From the NCBI GenBank assembly GCA_903840235.1, contig CAIMFE010000116.1, positions 1 through 11,366 of the forward strand: a stretch of DNA of 11,366 nucleotides. The letters run 5' to 3'. Both the position numbers and the translations under genes were made by a program. Positions 1 through 7,378 of the stretch are shown in pieces. Under the pieces are notes generated by a model. It worked only from the letters and a program-made list of their open reading frames with translations. It searched no databases and had not been told where the DNA came from. Origin of the DNA: an uncultured Opitutia bacterium. GTDB taxonomy: Bacteria > Verrucomicrobiota > Verrucomicrobiia > Opitutales > UBA953. Numbering within the stretch: the first letter of the stretch is position 1; each line of letters starts with the position of its first letter.

Positions 1-248
1 ATGGCCTGGATAGTAGGAAATAAGCCTTCGGTAGAAATTTTTGCTAAAACATCTTTAACTCTTTCGGGTTGCTGACGAATTTTATTTATCCATCCAGCTT
101 TACCAAATTCAACGAGCATTTTTTCAGTTCCCAGTGAAACCAAAGAATGTGAAGTCTGGATTAATAAAGACCCTGGGGTTGGCCCAGGGGCGGGCACATC
201 AATCAGTTCTGTTTTACCGGAGCTTAAATTTTGTAAAATTTGGTACAT
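1..248 (-). CDS. Bi-domain oxidoreductase, N-terminal fragment (zinc-dehydrogenase-like + Gfo/Idh/MocA type), cut by window edge
   Basis: Only the first 82 codons are in the window; the gene continues past position 1. Translation from the ATG at 248 begins MYQILQNLSSGKTELIDVPA. It continues with a SLVSLGTEKMLVEFGKAGW stretch and a charged segment containing RQQPERVKDVL (about residues 60-70). This pattern of 'LQN..TG....VP.P.PGP..LLI.T..SLVS.GTE..' is what I recognise as the start of the large (about 700 aa) oxidoreductases found in polysaccharide clusters. In them a zinc-type alcohol dehydrogenase-like half is followed by a Gfo/Idh/MocA half. The ATG lies 5 nt after the stop of the preceding membrane-protein gene, so it is the last visible member of the operon. 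There is no Shine-Dalgarno sequence. The exact substrate is unknown; a role in modifying a sugar or the finished glycan is inferred from context. The reading frame is open throughout and shows no sign of decay. Confidence 0.75.
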   Translation of the reverse strand, partial: MYQILQNLSSGKTELIDVPAPGPTPGSLLIQTSHSLVSLGTEKMLVEFGKAGWINKIRQQPERVKDVLAKISTEGLFPTIQA

Positions 249-253
249 AGTAT

Positions 254-1915
254 CTACACGGATTGCCCAGATTCTTGGGCTAAGAATTGCGTCATAGAAG
301 TAATATAGGCGGCTAAGAATAATAATGGGGTGAACCAAAATAATAAATCAATCGACGCATGGATTCCTAAAAGAACGATGATTAAGAAGAGGGGAATTAG
401 TTCGGGGCGGCCTCGGCCAAAACACTTACGACCTAAATTTAAAAACCATAAGACCATTAAAAAAACAGGAATCATCCCGACTACCCCCCATTCTGCTAAC
501 ATTTGTAGCCAATCATTATGGGCGTAAATAGCTCTAGAAACAAGCCGACCCTCTTTATTGGTAAGTTCCTTTTGCTGAGCTTGAAAATAGGGCGACACCC
601 AACGGTATGATCCCGCCCCCCAGCCATACCAAATTTTTCCGTTCACGCCGCCCGCTGTAGCCATGTCCAAAGTTGCCTTCGCATAAGGTGCCCGATCATT
701 TTCTTTTTTCACTACAACACTTGATATCTTAGAGTTTATTTTTCTCTCTAAATTTTTGAAATTTATCGTCGTAGCTAAACCAAAAACCAACCCAAAAATC
801 ATGATAAAAAGTAAGATATTCGGGCCGAGTTTGAGGTCTGATTTCTGTGGCATACCAATGAAAAATGCTAAAGGAAAAATCAGTAAAAGACTCGAGGCTA
901 GGATTAAAATCACTGCCATACTATAACTAATAATCCCCAGAATTACTAATAACGCTCCAAAAAAAATAGCAATTAAGTGGGGGCCCCCTTTAAGAGAACT
1001 ATTTTCATTTTTTCTAAAATGGCAAAATCCTAGCGCCATAGCGAGTGCGACATTTAAATAAAAAAATACGCCGGCGTGGGTACGGTTTATAAATGTTCCA
1101 AAAGTCTGTGTACCACTGGGAATTAAATATCCCAGAATGGTTCCATGGCTAAACTGATTGTTCAAAGCCCAAGCACCAAAAATCGTCGCAGAAATCACAC
1201 TTACCCAACTCAGTATTTTATAACTACGTCGTTGGCTTAGCCCCACCTGCAGAGCACAGAAAAACATCCACGGCCCGGCTAAGGTTAGTAACAAGCGCCA
1301 AGCATTCATTCCTCCGGGATCGCGGTCGTCAGAAAGGAAAGGGGCGCTTAACCCATTCGGCAGCCAAGGAATATAGGGCTCCTTAAAAATTTTCCAAAAT
1401 AAATCCCTCTCCGTAACGCTGCCCCAGACATTAATACCTTGGACCGCAAAATAAACGAATAAAGCTAGGCCGCACCAAAAAGGAAGTAACTTAAATAATT
1501 TTTTTATTATCTCTGAGGTTGGTTGCGACAGAATGTCGTCATAAATAAGAGACACCCCCACGAGCTGAGCAAAGAGAGCGGCGGCAGGGAGTGATATCGT
1601 ATTTAATATTTCATGGGTATCAGAAATTACCCTAGTAATAATTAAGCAGATAATAACGGCTAAGATTACTCCCCAGAGTGCTGATAAGATAACTTGGGTG
1701 CGAAAATTTCCAACCGCAATGGTTAGCATCCCCAATGATAATCCCAGGGTGATTGAAGTAGCCCACCAGACAACCCCACCCCATGCCCACGGAGTGATCA
1801 TGAGGATAATCGCTGCAATACACAAAAGGGCTAATTCCTTACCCATTAAGTAGGGCTGGGGACTTTTTCTATTATGATAAAAAAGATTTTTTTGGTCTGT
1901 GTAATCTGCAGCCAT
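254..1915 (-). CDS. O-antigen ligase/polymerase-like polytopic membrane protein, paralogue B
   Basis: This 553 aa inner-membrane protein has about 13 hydrophobic segments, beginning near residues 27-45, 50-68 and 73-96 and ending near 505-522 and 525-543. It has a large polar loop around 160-205 and another around 385-475. The second loop carries WYGWGAGSYRWVSPYFQAQQ (429-448) and YAHNDWLQMLAEWG (464-477). The latter matches the 'H-N-x-x-L-x-x-x-x-E-x-G' signature of the O-antigen ligase/Wzy/exopolysaccharide polymerase superfamily; H466 is the best candidate for the functional histidine. An NRTHAG motif (277-282) sits at the start of a mid-protein membrane segment. Such proteins either join undecaprenyl-linked glycan to lipid A or polymerise repeat units at the periplasmic face. 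I cannot tell which from sequence. It is a tandem duplicate of the gene immediately upstream, separated by 73 nt, and no Shine-Dalgarno sequence precedes its ATG. Confidence 0.8.
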   Translation of the reverse strand: MAADYTDQKNLFYHNRKSPQPYLMGKELALLCIAAIILMITPWAWGGVVWWATSITLGLSLGMLTIAVGNFRTQVILSALWGVILAVIICLIITRVISDTHEILNTISLPAAALFAQLVGVSLIYDDILSQPTSEIIKKLFKLLPFWCGLALFVYFAVQGINVWGSVTERDLFWKIFKEPYIPWLPNGLSAPFLSDDRDPGGMNAWRLLLTLAGPWMFFCALQVGLSQRRSYKILSWVSVISATIFGAWALNNQFSHGTILGYLIPSGTQTFGTFINRTHAGVFFYLNVALAMALGFCHFRKNENSSLKGGPHLIAIFFGALLVILGIISYSMAVILILASSLLLIFPLAFFIGMPQKSDLKLGPNILLFIMIFGLVFGLATTINFKNLERKINSKISSVVVKKENDRAPYAKATLDMATAGGVNGKIWYGWGAGSYRWVSPYFQAQQKELTNKEGRLVSRAIYAHNDWLQMLAEWGVVGMIPVFLMVLWFLNLGRKCFGRGRPELIPLFLIIVLLGIHASIDLLFWFTPLLFLAAYITSMTQFLAQESGQSV

Positions 1916-1988
1916 TATTTTGATTTTTTAGTAATTTTTGGCCCGTCACCGAAATCATTTAATATCTAAAATATCTAGAGTGCTTAAA

Positions 1989-3656
1989 TTAACTAAAATC
2001 CTCTTTATTCACTGGATCAACCAAGCAAAGTGTCATTGCCGCAGTGAAAGCTGCGATGAAAAGAATGGGGGTAAACCAACACAACAAGTCGAGAAACATG
2101 TGAGTTAAAAATAATAGACACACACAAAATATCGGCATCACTTCGGGACGGCCACGACGATAAACTCTTCGAGATTTTAAAAAAAACCAGCCGATAGCGA
2201 TGAAGAGAGGCAAAGCACCGACAATACCCCACTCGGCAATGATTTGTAACCAATCACAATGAGCATAGATAGCCCTGCTAGATAATTTTTGGTTTTTATC
2301 CTGCAACGACGGTTGCTGGGCTTGAAAATAAGGAGAGACCCAGCGGTAAGAGCCGGCACCCCAGCCGTACCAAACTTTACCATCGACTCCACCCACGCGG
2401 ATCATTTGTGCGGTCGCACTGCGCAACGCTATTCTTTCATCCACCGAGGAGTTTGAAGTCTGTTTTAGTTTTTGTTTAATCGTAAACTCTAACTGATCGT
2501 ACTTATAAGTATAGGCTAAGCCCCCTAACATAATCACAAAAATTATAATATTGATAAAATTAACCCCTAAACTCTTCCCCTCTTTCAAGGGCAACCCCAG
2601 GAAGTAGGTAATCGGGGCAACGAATAATAATAGAGTTAGGCTGATTAAAATTCCGCCCACACTGAAAGTTGAGAAAACCCCAACGAATAATAAGAGGGCT
2701 ATAAAAAGAGAAATTAAGTGAGGTCCGCCTAGTCGATTACTATCTTTTTTTCGTCTAAAGTGCCAAAAAGTTAAAGCGAGGGCGAGGGCGGCATTAAAAT
2801 AAAAATAGGTGCAGGCGTGGGTGCGATTAATAAAGGGTCCAAACGTACGCGTATTATCTGGGATGGGATAACCTAAAATTGTACCTTCCGTAAGTTGATG
2901 AGTATAGCCATAACCCGCCAACAAACAGGCCGAAATAATACTGACCCAGGCGAGGGCGATATAAGCGCGACGGTGAACGAGCCCAACGTATAATGCACAG
3001 AAAAACATCCATGGCCCAGCAAAAGTTAGCAAAACACGCCAAGCATTCATGCCGCCTGGATCGCGCTCATCAGAAAGAAATGGAGCCTGCAGTCCGGTGG
3101 GCAGCCAAGTAATGTAGGGCTCTTTAAAAATTCTCCAAAATAAATCTCTTTCGGTCACGCTACCCCAAGTGTTCAGACCTTGAACCGCAAAGTAAGCAAA
3201 GAGCGTCAAGCCCATCCAGAAAGGGACTAATTTTAATAAATTATTGAAAGTTTCCGAGGTTGGGCGCGATTTAACATCATCGTAAAGTAAGCACACACCC
3301 AAAAGTTGCGCAAATAAAGCAGCCGACGGAAAAGCTATGTAATTTAAAATTTCGTTAGCTCCAGAAATTACTCCGCGGATATTTAAAACAACCATGATCG
3401 CTAAGACAGTAGCCCAGATCCCCGCACAGATGACTTGTGCTCGAAAATTACCTACAGCAATAATCAGGGCACCCATTGATAATCCCAGGGTAAGCATGGT
3501 TGCCCACCAAACAACCCCACCCCACGCCCAAGGCATGATGACCAATAGGGTAGCCGCGACAGCAAACAACGCCAACTCTCGGGGAGTTAACGAAGGTCTG
3601 CGCGTTTTTATATTTTTATAAAAAACGTGCTTAGAATATATATCTTCTTCGGCCAT
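1989..3656 (-). CDS. O-antigen ligase/polymerase-like polytopic membrane protein, paralogue A
   Basis: This 555 aa multi-spanning membrane protein is colinear with its downstream neighbour, with almost no gaps for about 540 residues. Shared blocks include MPWAWGGVVWWAT (41-53), GSVTERDLFW (165-174), LSDERDPGGMNAWR (194-207), INRTHA (276-281), WYGWGAGSYRWVSPYFQAQQ (429-448) and RAIYAHCDWLQIIAEWG (461-477). The last block has the ligase/polymerase histidine (H466), but the normally following Asn is Cys467 here. The first 50 residues and residues 310-415 differ most between the copies. The gene starts 3 nt after the kdsD stop, so it is translated from the same operon message. The family role is transfer or polymerisation of lipid-linked glycan in the periplasmic leaflet; substrate and exact reaction are not evident. 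Two copies side by side suggest either divided roles (polymerase versus ligase) or two glycan substrates. Confidence 0.8.
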   Translation of the reverse strand: MAEEDIYSKHVFYKNIKTRRPSLTPRELALFAVAATLLVIMPWAWGGVVWWATMLTLGLSMGALIIAVGNFRAQVICAGIWATVLAIMVVLNIRGVISGANEILNYIAFPSAALFAQLLGVCLLYDDVKSRPTSETFNNLLKLVPFWMGLTLFAYFAVQGLNTWGSVTERDLFWRIFKEPYITWLPTGLQAPFLSDERDPGGMNAWRVLLTFAGPWMFFCALYVGLVHRRAYIALAWVSIISACLLAGYGYTHQLTEGTILGYPIPDNTRTFGPFINRTHACTYFYFNAALALALTFWHFRRKKDSNRLGGPHLISLFIALLLFVGVFSTFSVGGILISLTLLLFVAPITYFLGLPLKEGKSLGVNFINIIIFVIMLGGLAYTYKYDQLEFTIKQKLKQTSNSSVDERIALRSATAQMIRVGGVDGKVWYGWGAGSYRWVSPYFQAQQPSLQDKNQKLSSRAIYAHCDWLQIIAEWGIVGALPLFIAIGWFFLKSRRVYRRGRPEVMPIFCVCLLFLTHMFLDLLCWFTPILFIAAFTAAMTLCLVDPVNKEDFS

Positions 3657-3659
3657 TAA

Positions 3660-4634
3660 TTATACGAGCCCAGCTTGGTAAATATCGTGAATACGCAATA
3701 AGCCTAAACACTTTTGATTTTCTGGGTGAGTGACCGGCAAAACCGAAATTTGCGAAGGGCGATCTTCCATCACGCGCGCCGCCTCAACGAGGGAAACCTG
3801 CGGATGGGTTCGAATGGGATTTTTGGTCATCACATCGACAACCTTGGCAGTATTTAAATCGATACCTCTACTTAATGCCCGACGCAGATCTCCATCGGTA
3901 ATGAGTCCCATCAAAATTCCTTCGGTATTTAAAATACAAGCGGCACCATTAGGAAAAGTGGTCATTGCGATGACCGCTTCACGCAAGGAGGCAGAGATAT
4001 CAACCCGAGCACAGCGTTCGATGGATTGAAAAACTTCTCCAACCGTCAATGAAAGGTTACGACCTAATTGGCCCGCAGGATGAAATCTTGCGAAGTCAGA
4101 AGCCCCAAATCCGCGATGTGTAATTAAGGCTGCTGCTAAGGCGTCACCTAATGCTAAAGTTAAGAGCGTGCTCGTTGTTGGGACGAGTCCCAGGGGATCC
4201 GCCTCGGGGCGCGCCCCAATATCTAAAACGTAATCCGCTTGAGTCGCTAAGGGTGACTGTGTGTTGCCCACTAAAGCGATTAAAGGAGATTTAAAAGAAC
4301 GCAGCACGGGTAAAAGTCGGACCAGCTCGGCCGTCGCACCCGAACGAGAAATTAAAATAACGGGGTCGCCTGATTGTAAAATTCCCAAATCTCCGTGCAC
4401 AGCATCCGCGGCGTGTAAAAATATGGCGGGCGTGCCTGTACTGCAAAGGGTAGCGGCGATTTTTTGGGCGATGAGACCGGATTTACCAACACCAATTAAA
4501 ACAACTTTGCCGGAGTGTTTAGCAATTAAATCAACCACCTTGGTAAATGACCCATCAAGACGTTGGGAAAGTTCGGTTAAGGCTTCGGCTTCGGCTTTCA
4601 ATAACGACTGAGCAGACTGGAGTGGTGTAGTCAT
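3660..4634 (-). CDS. kdsD: Arabinose-5-phosphate isomerase (Kdo pathway), SIS + two CBS domains
   Basis: This 324 aa cytoplasmic enzyme is full length for the KdsD/KpsF/GutQ family. It interconverts D-ribulose 5-phosphate and D-arabinose 5-phosphate, the first committed precursor of Kdo. The SIS domain occupies about residues 30-175: GVGKSG (48-53, with the expected active-site Lys51), HAADAVHGDLG (74-84), SRSGATAEL (96-104), and EADPLGLVPTTSTL (144-157, with the expected catalytic Glu144). FHPAGQLGR (184-192) holds the conserved His185. Two CBS domains follow (about 200-260 with LITDGDLRRAL at 244-254, and about 266-324). Position 100 is Ala, where relatives often have Glu or Asn. The gene is 3 nt downstream of kdsB and 3 nt upstream of the first ligase-like gene. 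As it sits in a glycan operon without kdsA or kdsC, it could equally be a capsule-dedicated kpsF-type copy. Confidence 0.93.
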   Translation of the reverse strand: MTTPLQSAQSLLKAEAEALTELSQRLDGSFTKVVDLIAKHSGKVVLIGVGKSGLIAQKIAATLCSTGTPAIFLHAADAVHGDLGILQSGDPVILISRSGATAELVRLLPVLRSFKSPLIALVGNTQSPLATQADYVLDIGARPEADPLGLVPTTSTLLTLALGDALAAALITHRGFGASDFARFHPAGQLGRNLSLTVGEVFQSIERCARVDISASLREAVIAMTTFPNGAACILNTEGILMGLITDGDLRRALSRGIDLNTAKVVDVMTKNPIRTHPQVSLVEAARVMEDRPSQISVLPVTHPENQKCLGLLRIHDIYQAGLV

Positions 4635-4637
4635 AAA

Positions 4638-5369
4638 TTATTTTAAAAGTTTTCGAGCAGCGGCCAAATCTTCCGCGGTATCAATCGCTACGGGATGGTA
4701 ATGGGTTTCGATGGTTTGAAATTTAAAACCGTGCGCTAAAAATCTTAATTGCTCTAAAGATTCAACCGACTCCAGGGCGGTCGCTGATAATTTAGGGTAT
4801 CGGGCTAAAGCATCTCGATTATACCCATAAACTCCGATGTGCGACCAATAGGAATAATCATTTAACCAATCTTTAATTTCTTTGCCGCGAAAAAACGGAA
4901 TAGGGCTGCGAGAAAAATAAAGAGCTTCACCGTTTTCCGCCCGTACTACTTTGACCACACTAGGAGACTGTAGGCGTTCTACATCAGTAATTTTAGAAAC
5001 CGCGGTGACCAAAGAACACTGGGTCTTCTTCCAACACGTAATTAAGTCGTCGAGCAGCGAGGGCTCGATAAACGGTTCATCACCTTGAATATTAATAAAG
5101 AAATCCCCAGGTAGCTGATCTAAGACACTTGAAATTCTGGCCGTGCCTGATGGGCAGTCGGGCGATGTCATCATAACCTCCGCGCCGAATTTTCGCGCGA
5201 CTTCGGCCACCTCTTCGGCATCAGTAACAATCACCACGCGTTCAGCTTGTTTTACTTGTTTGGCTCTTTCCCAAACATGTTGCACCACTGGCTTGCCGCC
5301 TAAATCCAAAAGAACCTTACGCGGTAATCGAGTAGAGGCAAGACGAGCTGGAATACAAAGCGTAACCAT
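4638..5369 (-). CDS. kdsB: CMP-Kdo synthetase (3-deoxy-manno-octulosonate cytidylyltransferase)
   Basis: This 243 aa cytoplasmic enzyme, of usual family length, couples CTP and Kdo to give CMP-Kdo, the donor for lipid A inner core or capsule linker synthesis. Visible motifs are the nucleotide-binding IPARLASTRLPRK (6-18), SGTAR (74-78), the metal-binding QGDEP (95-99), VVKVV followed by ALYFSRSPIPFFR (149-161), HIGVYGY (177-183), ESLEQLR (203-209) and IDTAEDL (229-235, with the second metal Asp230). Two small departures stand out: RLPRK instead of the usual RLPGK, and SGTAR where most members carry SGTD/E-R. The ATG abuts the stop codon of fcl (TAAATG), implying translational coupling. A capsule-specific kpsU-type copy or a synthetase for a modified Kdo are alternatives. 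Confidence 0.93.
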   Translation of the reverse strand: MVTLCIPARLASTRLPRKVLLDLGGKPVVQHVWERAKQVKQAERVVIVTDAEEVAEVARKFGAEVMMTSPDCPSGTARISSVLDQLPGDFFINIQGDEPFIEPSLLDDLITCWKKTQCSLVTAVSKITDVERLQSPSVVKVVRAENGEALYFSRSPIPFFRGKEIKDWLNDYSYWSHIGVYGYNRDALARYPKLSATALESVESLEQLRFLAHGFKFQTIETHYHPVAIDTAEDLAAARKLLK

Positions 5370-6311
5370 TTATTTTCTAAGGGTGGATTCATTCCAGAGA
5401 TACCACTGATAAACTTCTTGAATCCCTTGCTTTAAGGAAATTTTGGGATTCCAGCCCAGCGCTTGAATTCTGGAACTATCCATAATTTTGCGCGGCGTAC
5501 CATCGGGCTTGGATTTATCAAATTCCAGTTTTCCGTAATAACCCACGACGTTAGCAATCGTTTCGGCGAGAGCCTGAATAGTGATCTCTTGCCCTGAACC
5601 CATGTTAATGGTGCCCGGTTCGGAATACTTATCCATTAAAAGCAGGCAGGCTTGGGCCAGGTCGTCGACGTGTAAAAACTCCCGTAGAGGTAGACCCGTA
5701 CCCCATAATTTCACGGACGCATCACCGCTTAATTTCGCTTCATTCATTTTGCGAACGATGGCGGGAAGAACGTGGGAGTTTTCTAAACTGAAATTATCGC
5801 CGGGGCCGTAAAGATTGCACGGCATCGCGCTAATAAAATCACATCCATATTGTTGGCGAGCGAAGGTGCAGAGTTTAATGCCTGCGATTTTTGCGAGAGC
5901 ATAAGCTTCATTGGTAACTTCCAGTGGACCGGTTAAAAGTGAATCCTCTTTAATGGGCTGCGGGGCTAACTTTGGATAAATACAACTCGATCCCAGAAAT
6001 AATAATTTTTTAACCTTTGTTTGTCGTGCCGCTTCAATCACGTTGGTCGACATGATTAAATTGTCGTAAATAAAATCGTAGGGAGCGGTGGAGTTGTAAT
6101 GAATTCCCCCAACTCGGGCGGCGGCCATAATAACATAAACAGGTTTTTCCTGAGCAAAGAATTCTCTAACCGCGGTGCTATCACGCAAATCCAACTCTTC
6201 CGACGTCCGTCCGATGATTTGGGTGTGGCCAGCTTTTTTTAAGGCACGCACAATGGCCGATCCAACCATGCCACGGTGTCCAGCTACATATATTTTTTCC
6301 TGCAAATCCAT
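5370..6311 (-). CDS. fcl: GDP-L-fucose synthase (GDP-4-keto-6-deoxy-mannose 3,5-epimerase/4-reductase)
   Basis: This 313 aa extended short-chain dehydrogenase is also known as wcaG. It converts GDP-4-keto-6-deoxy-D-mannose, the Gmd product, into GDP-L-fucose with NADPH. The Rossmann GxxGxxG is GHRGMVGSA (11-19). The active site is intact: Ser/Cys in GSSCIYP (107-113, Cys110 being the epimerase Cys position), Tyr137 and Lys141 (YxxxK in AYALAK) and the second epimerase residue His180 in NSHVLPA (178-184). CNLYGPGDNF (165-174) and REFLHVDDLA (210-219) are family hallmarks. It begins directly at the stop of gmd and ends directly at the start of kdsB, so the three genes are back-to-back. No Shine-Dalgarno sequence is visible, and re-initiation from gmd is the likely way it is translated. 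Confidence 0.95.
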   Translation of the reverse strand: MDLQEKIYVAGHRGMVGSAIVRALKKAGHTQIIGRTSEELDLRDSTAVREFFAQEKPVYVIMAAARVGGIHYNSTAPYDFIYDNLIMSTNVIEAARQTKVKKLLFLGSSCIYPKLAPQPIKEDSLLTGPLEVTNEAYALAKIAGIKLCTFARQQYGCDFISAMPCNLYGPGDNFSLENSHVLPAIVRKMNEAKLSGDASVKLWGTGLPLREFLHVDDLAQACLLLMDKYSEPGTINMGSGQEITIQALAETIANVVGYYGKLEFDKSKPDGTPRKIMDSSRIQALGWNPKISLKQGIQEVYQWYLWNESTLRK

Positions 6312-7373
6312 TTAGCGGTGTTTATGGGACAGTGTCTTAATATCATTATCCACCATACGATTCACTAATTGCTCAAAGGATGTTTGCTGGGGATTCCATT
6401 TCAGTTCGCGAATGGCTTTAGTGGGGTCGCCCAATAATTGATCTACTTCGGTGGGGCGGAAATATTTAGGATCCACGGCGACCAAGGTGCGGTTGGTTTT
6501 CTTATCGATACCTTTTTCGTTCACGCCGGTGCCCTGCCACTCCAACTCAATGCCGGCACGCTTGAAGGCGAGATTACAAAACTCTCTCACCGTGTACATC
6601 TTGCCCGTCGCGATCACGAAATCATCGGGTTGGTGGTGTTGTAAAATCATCCACATGCATTGAACGAAGTCCGGAGCATAACCCCAGTCGCGTTGAGCGG
6701 AGAGATTTCCTAAATAGAGGCAGTCTTGACGGCCTAAAACAATGTTGGCGACGGCGAGACTGATTTTACGTGTCACGAAAGTTTCGCCGCGACGTTCAGA
6801 TTCGTGATTAAATAAAATACCATTGCTCGCAAACATACCATAAGCCTCGCGGTAATTACGGGTAATCCAGTAGGCGTAGATTTTTGCAACGCCATAAGGG
6901 CTGCGTGGATAAAACGGAGTCGTCTCCGATTGGGGCACTTCAGTGACCTTGCCGTAAAGTTCGGAGGTTGAGGCCTGGTAAATTTTTACTTTTTTCTCTA
7001 ATTTTAAAATTCTAATCGCTTCTAATAATCGCAAGGTGCCGACGCCGTCCGTGTCGGCGGTGTATTCGGGAACTTCGAACGAAACCTTCACGTGGGACAT
7101 GGCGCCCAAATTATAAATTTCGTCGGGCTGCACTTCACCGATAATTCGTACTAAATTAGTGCTGTCGGTTAAATCACCATAGTGCAGGGTGATTTTTTTG
7201 ACGTGAATGTCGCGAACTAAGTCCTCCATGTAGAGGTGTTCAATGCGCTCAGTATTGAAACTCGATGAACGACGAATAACGCCGTGAACTTCATACCCCT
7301 TGGAGAGTAGTAATTCTGCTAAATAAGAACCGTCTTGTCCGGTGATGCCAGTGATGAGTGCGCGTTTTTTCAT
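6312..7373 (-). CDS. gmd: GDP-mannose 4,6-dehydratase
   Basis: This 353 aa extended SDR enzyme dehydrates GDP-D-mannose to GDP-4-keto-6-deoxy-D-mannose, the branch point to GDP-L-fucose, GDP-D-rhamnose and GDP-perosamine. Motifs are GITGQDGSYL (9-18, NADP-binding), VIRRSSSFNTERI (32-44), YNLGAMSHVKVSFE (87-100), the catalytic Thr135 in QASTSELYG (133-141), and Tyr160/Lys164 in SPYGVAK (158-164). NHESERRGETFVTRKI (189-204) and DWGYAPDFV (229-237) follow. In the NHES-x-RRGE block the usual Pro is Glu193. Length matches bacterial Gmd. It starts 5 nt after the nucleotidyltransferase gene. The immediately following fcl shows that the flux goes to GDP-L-fucose. The GDP-mannose supply genes (manB/manC) are not in the window. 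Confidence 0.96.
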   Translation of the reverse strand: MKKRALITGITGQDGSYLAELLLSKGYEVHGVIRRSSSFNTERIEHLYMEDLVRDIHVKKITLHYGDLTDSTNLVRIIGEVQPDEIYNLGAMSHVKVSFEVPEYTADTDGVGTLRLLEAIRILKLEKKVKIYQASTSELYGKVTEVPQSETTPFYPRSPYGVAKIYAYWITRNYREAYGMFASNGILFNHESERRGETFVTRKISLAVANIVLGRQDCLYLGNLSAQRDWGYAPDFVQCMWMILQHHQPDDFVIATGKMYTVREFCNLAFKRAGIELEWQGTGVNEKGIDKKTNRTLVAVDPKYFRPTEVDQLLGDPTKAIRELKWNPQQTSFEQLVNRMVDNDIKTLSHKHR

Positions 7374-7378
7374 TGGTT

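Noticed and set aside
254..3656. The two membrane-protein frames as one gene split by a frameshift.
   Set aside because: Each frame is a complete protein with its own N-terminal and C-terminal halves, and the copies align over their full lengths.
4261..4611. A 116-codon plus-strand open frame lies opposite the kdsD coding region.
   Set aside because: It is fully antisense to a well-conserved enzyme and has low-complexity, unmotivated composition. It is a shadow frame.
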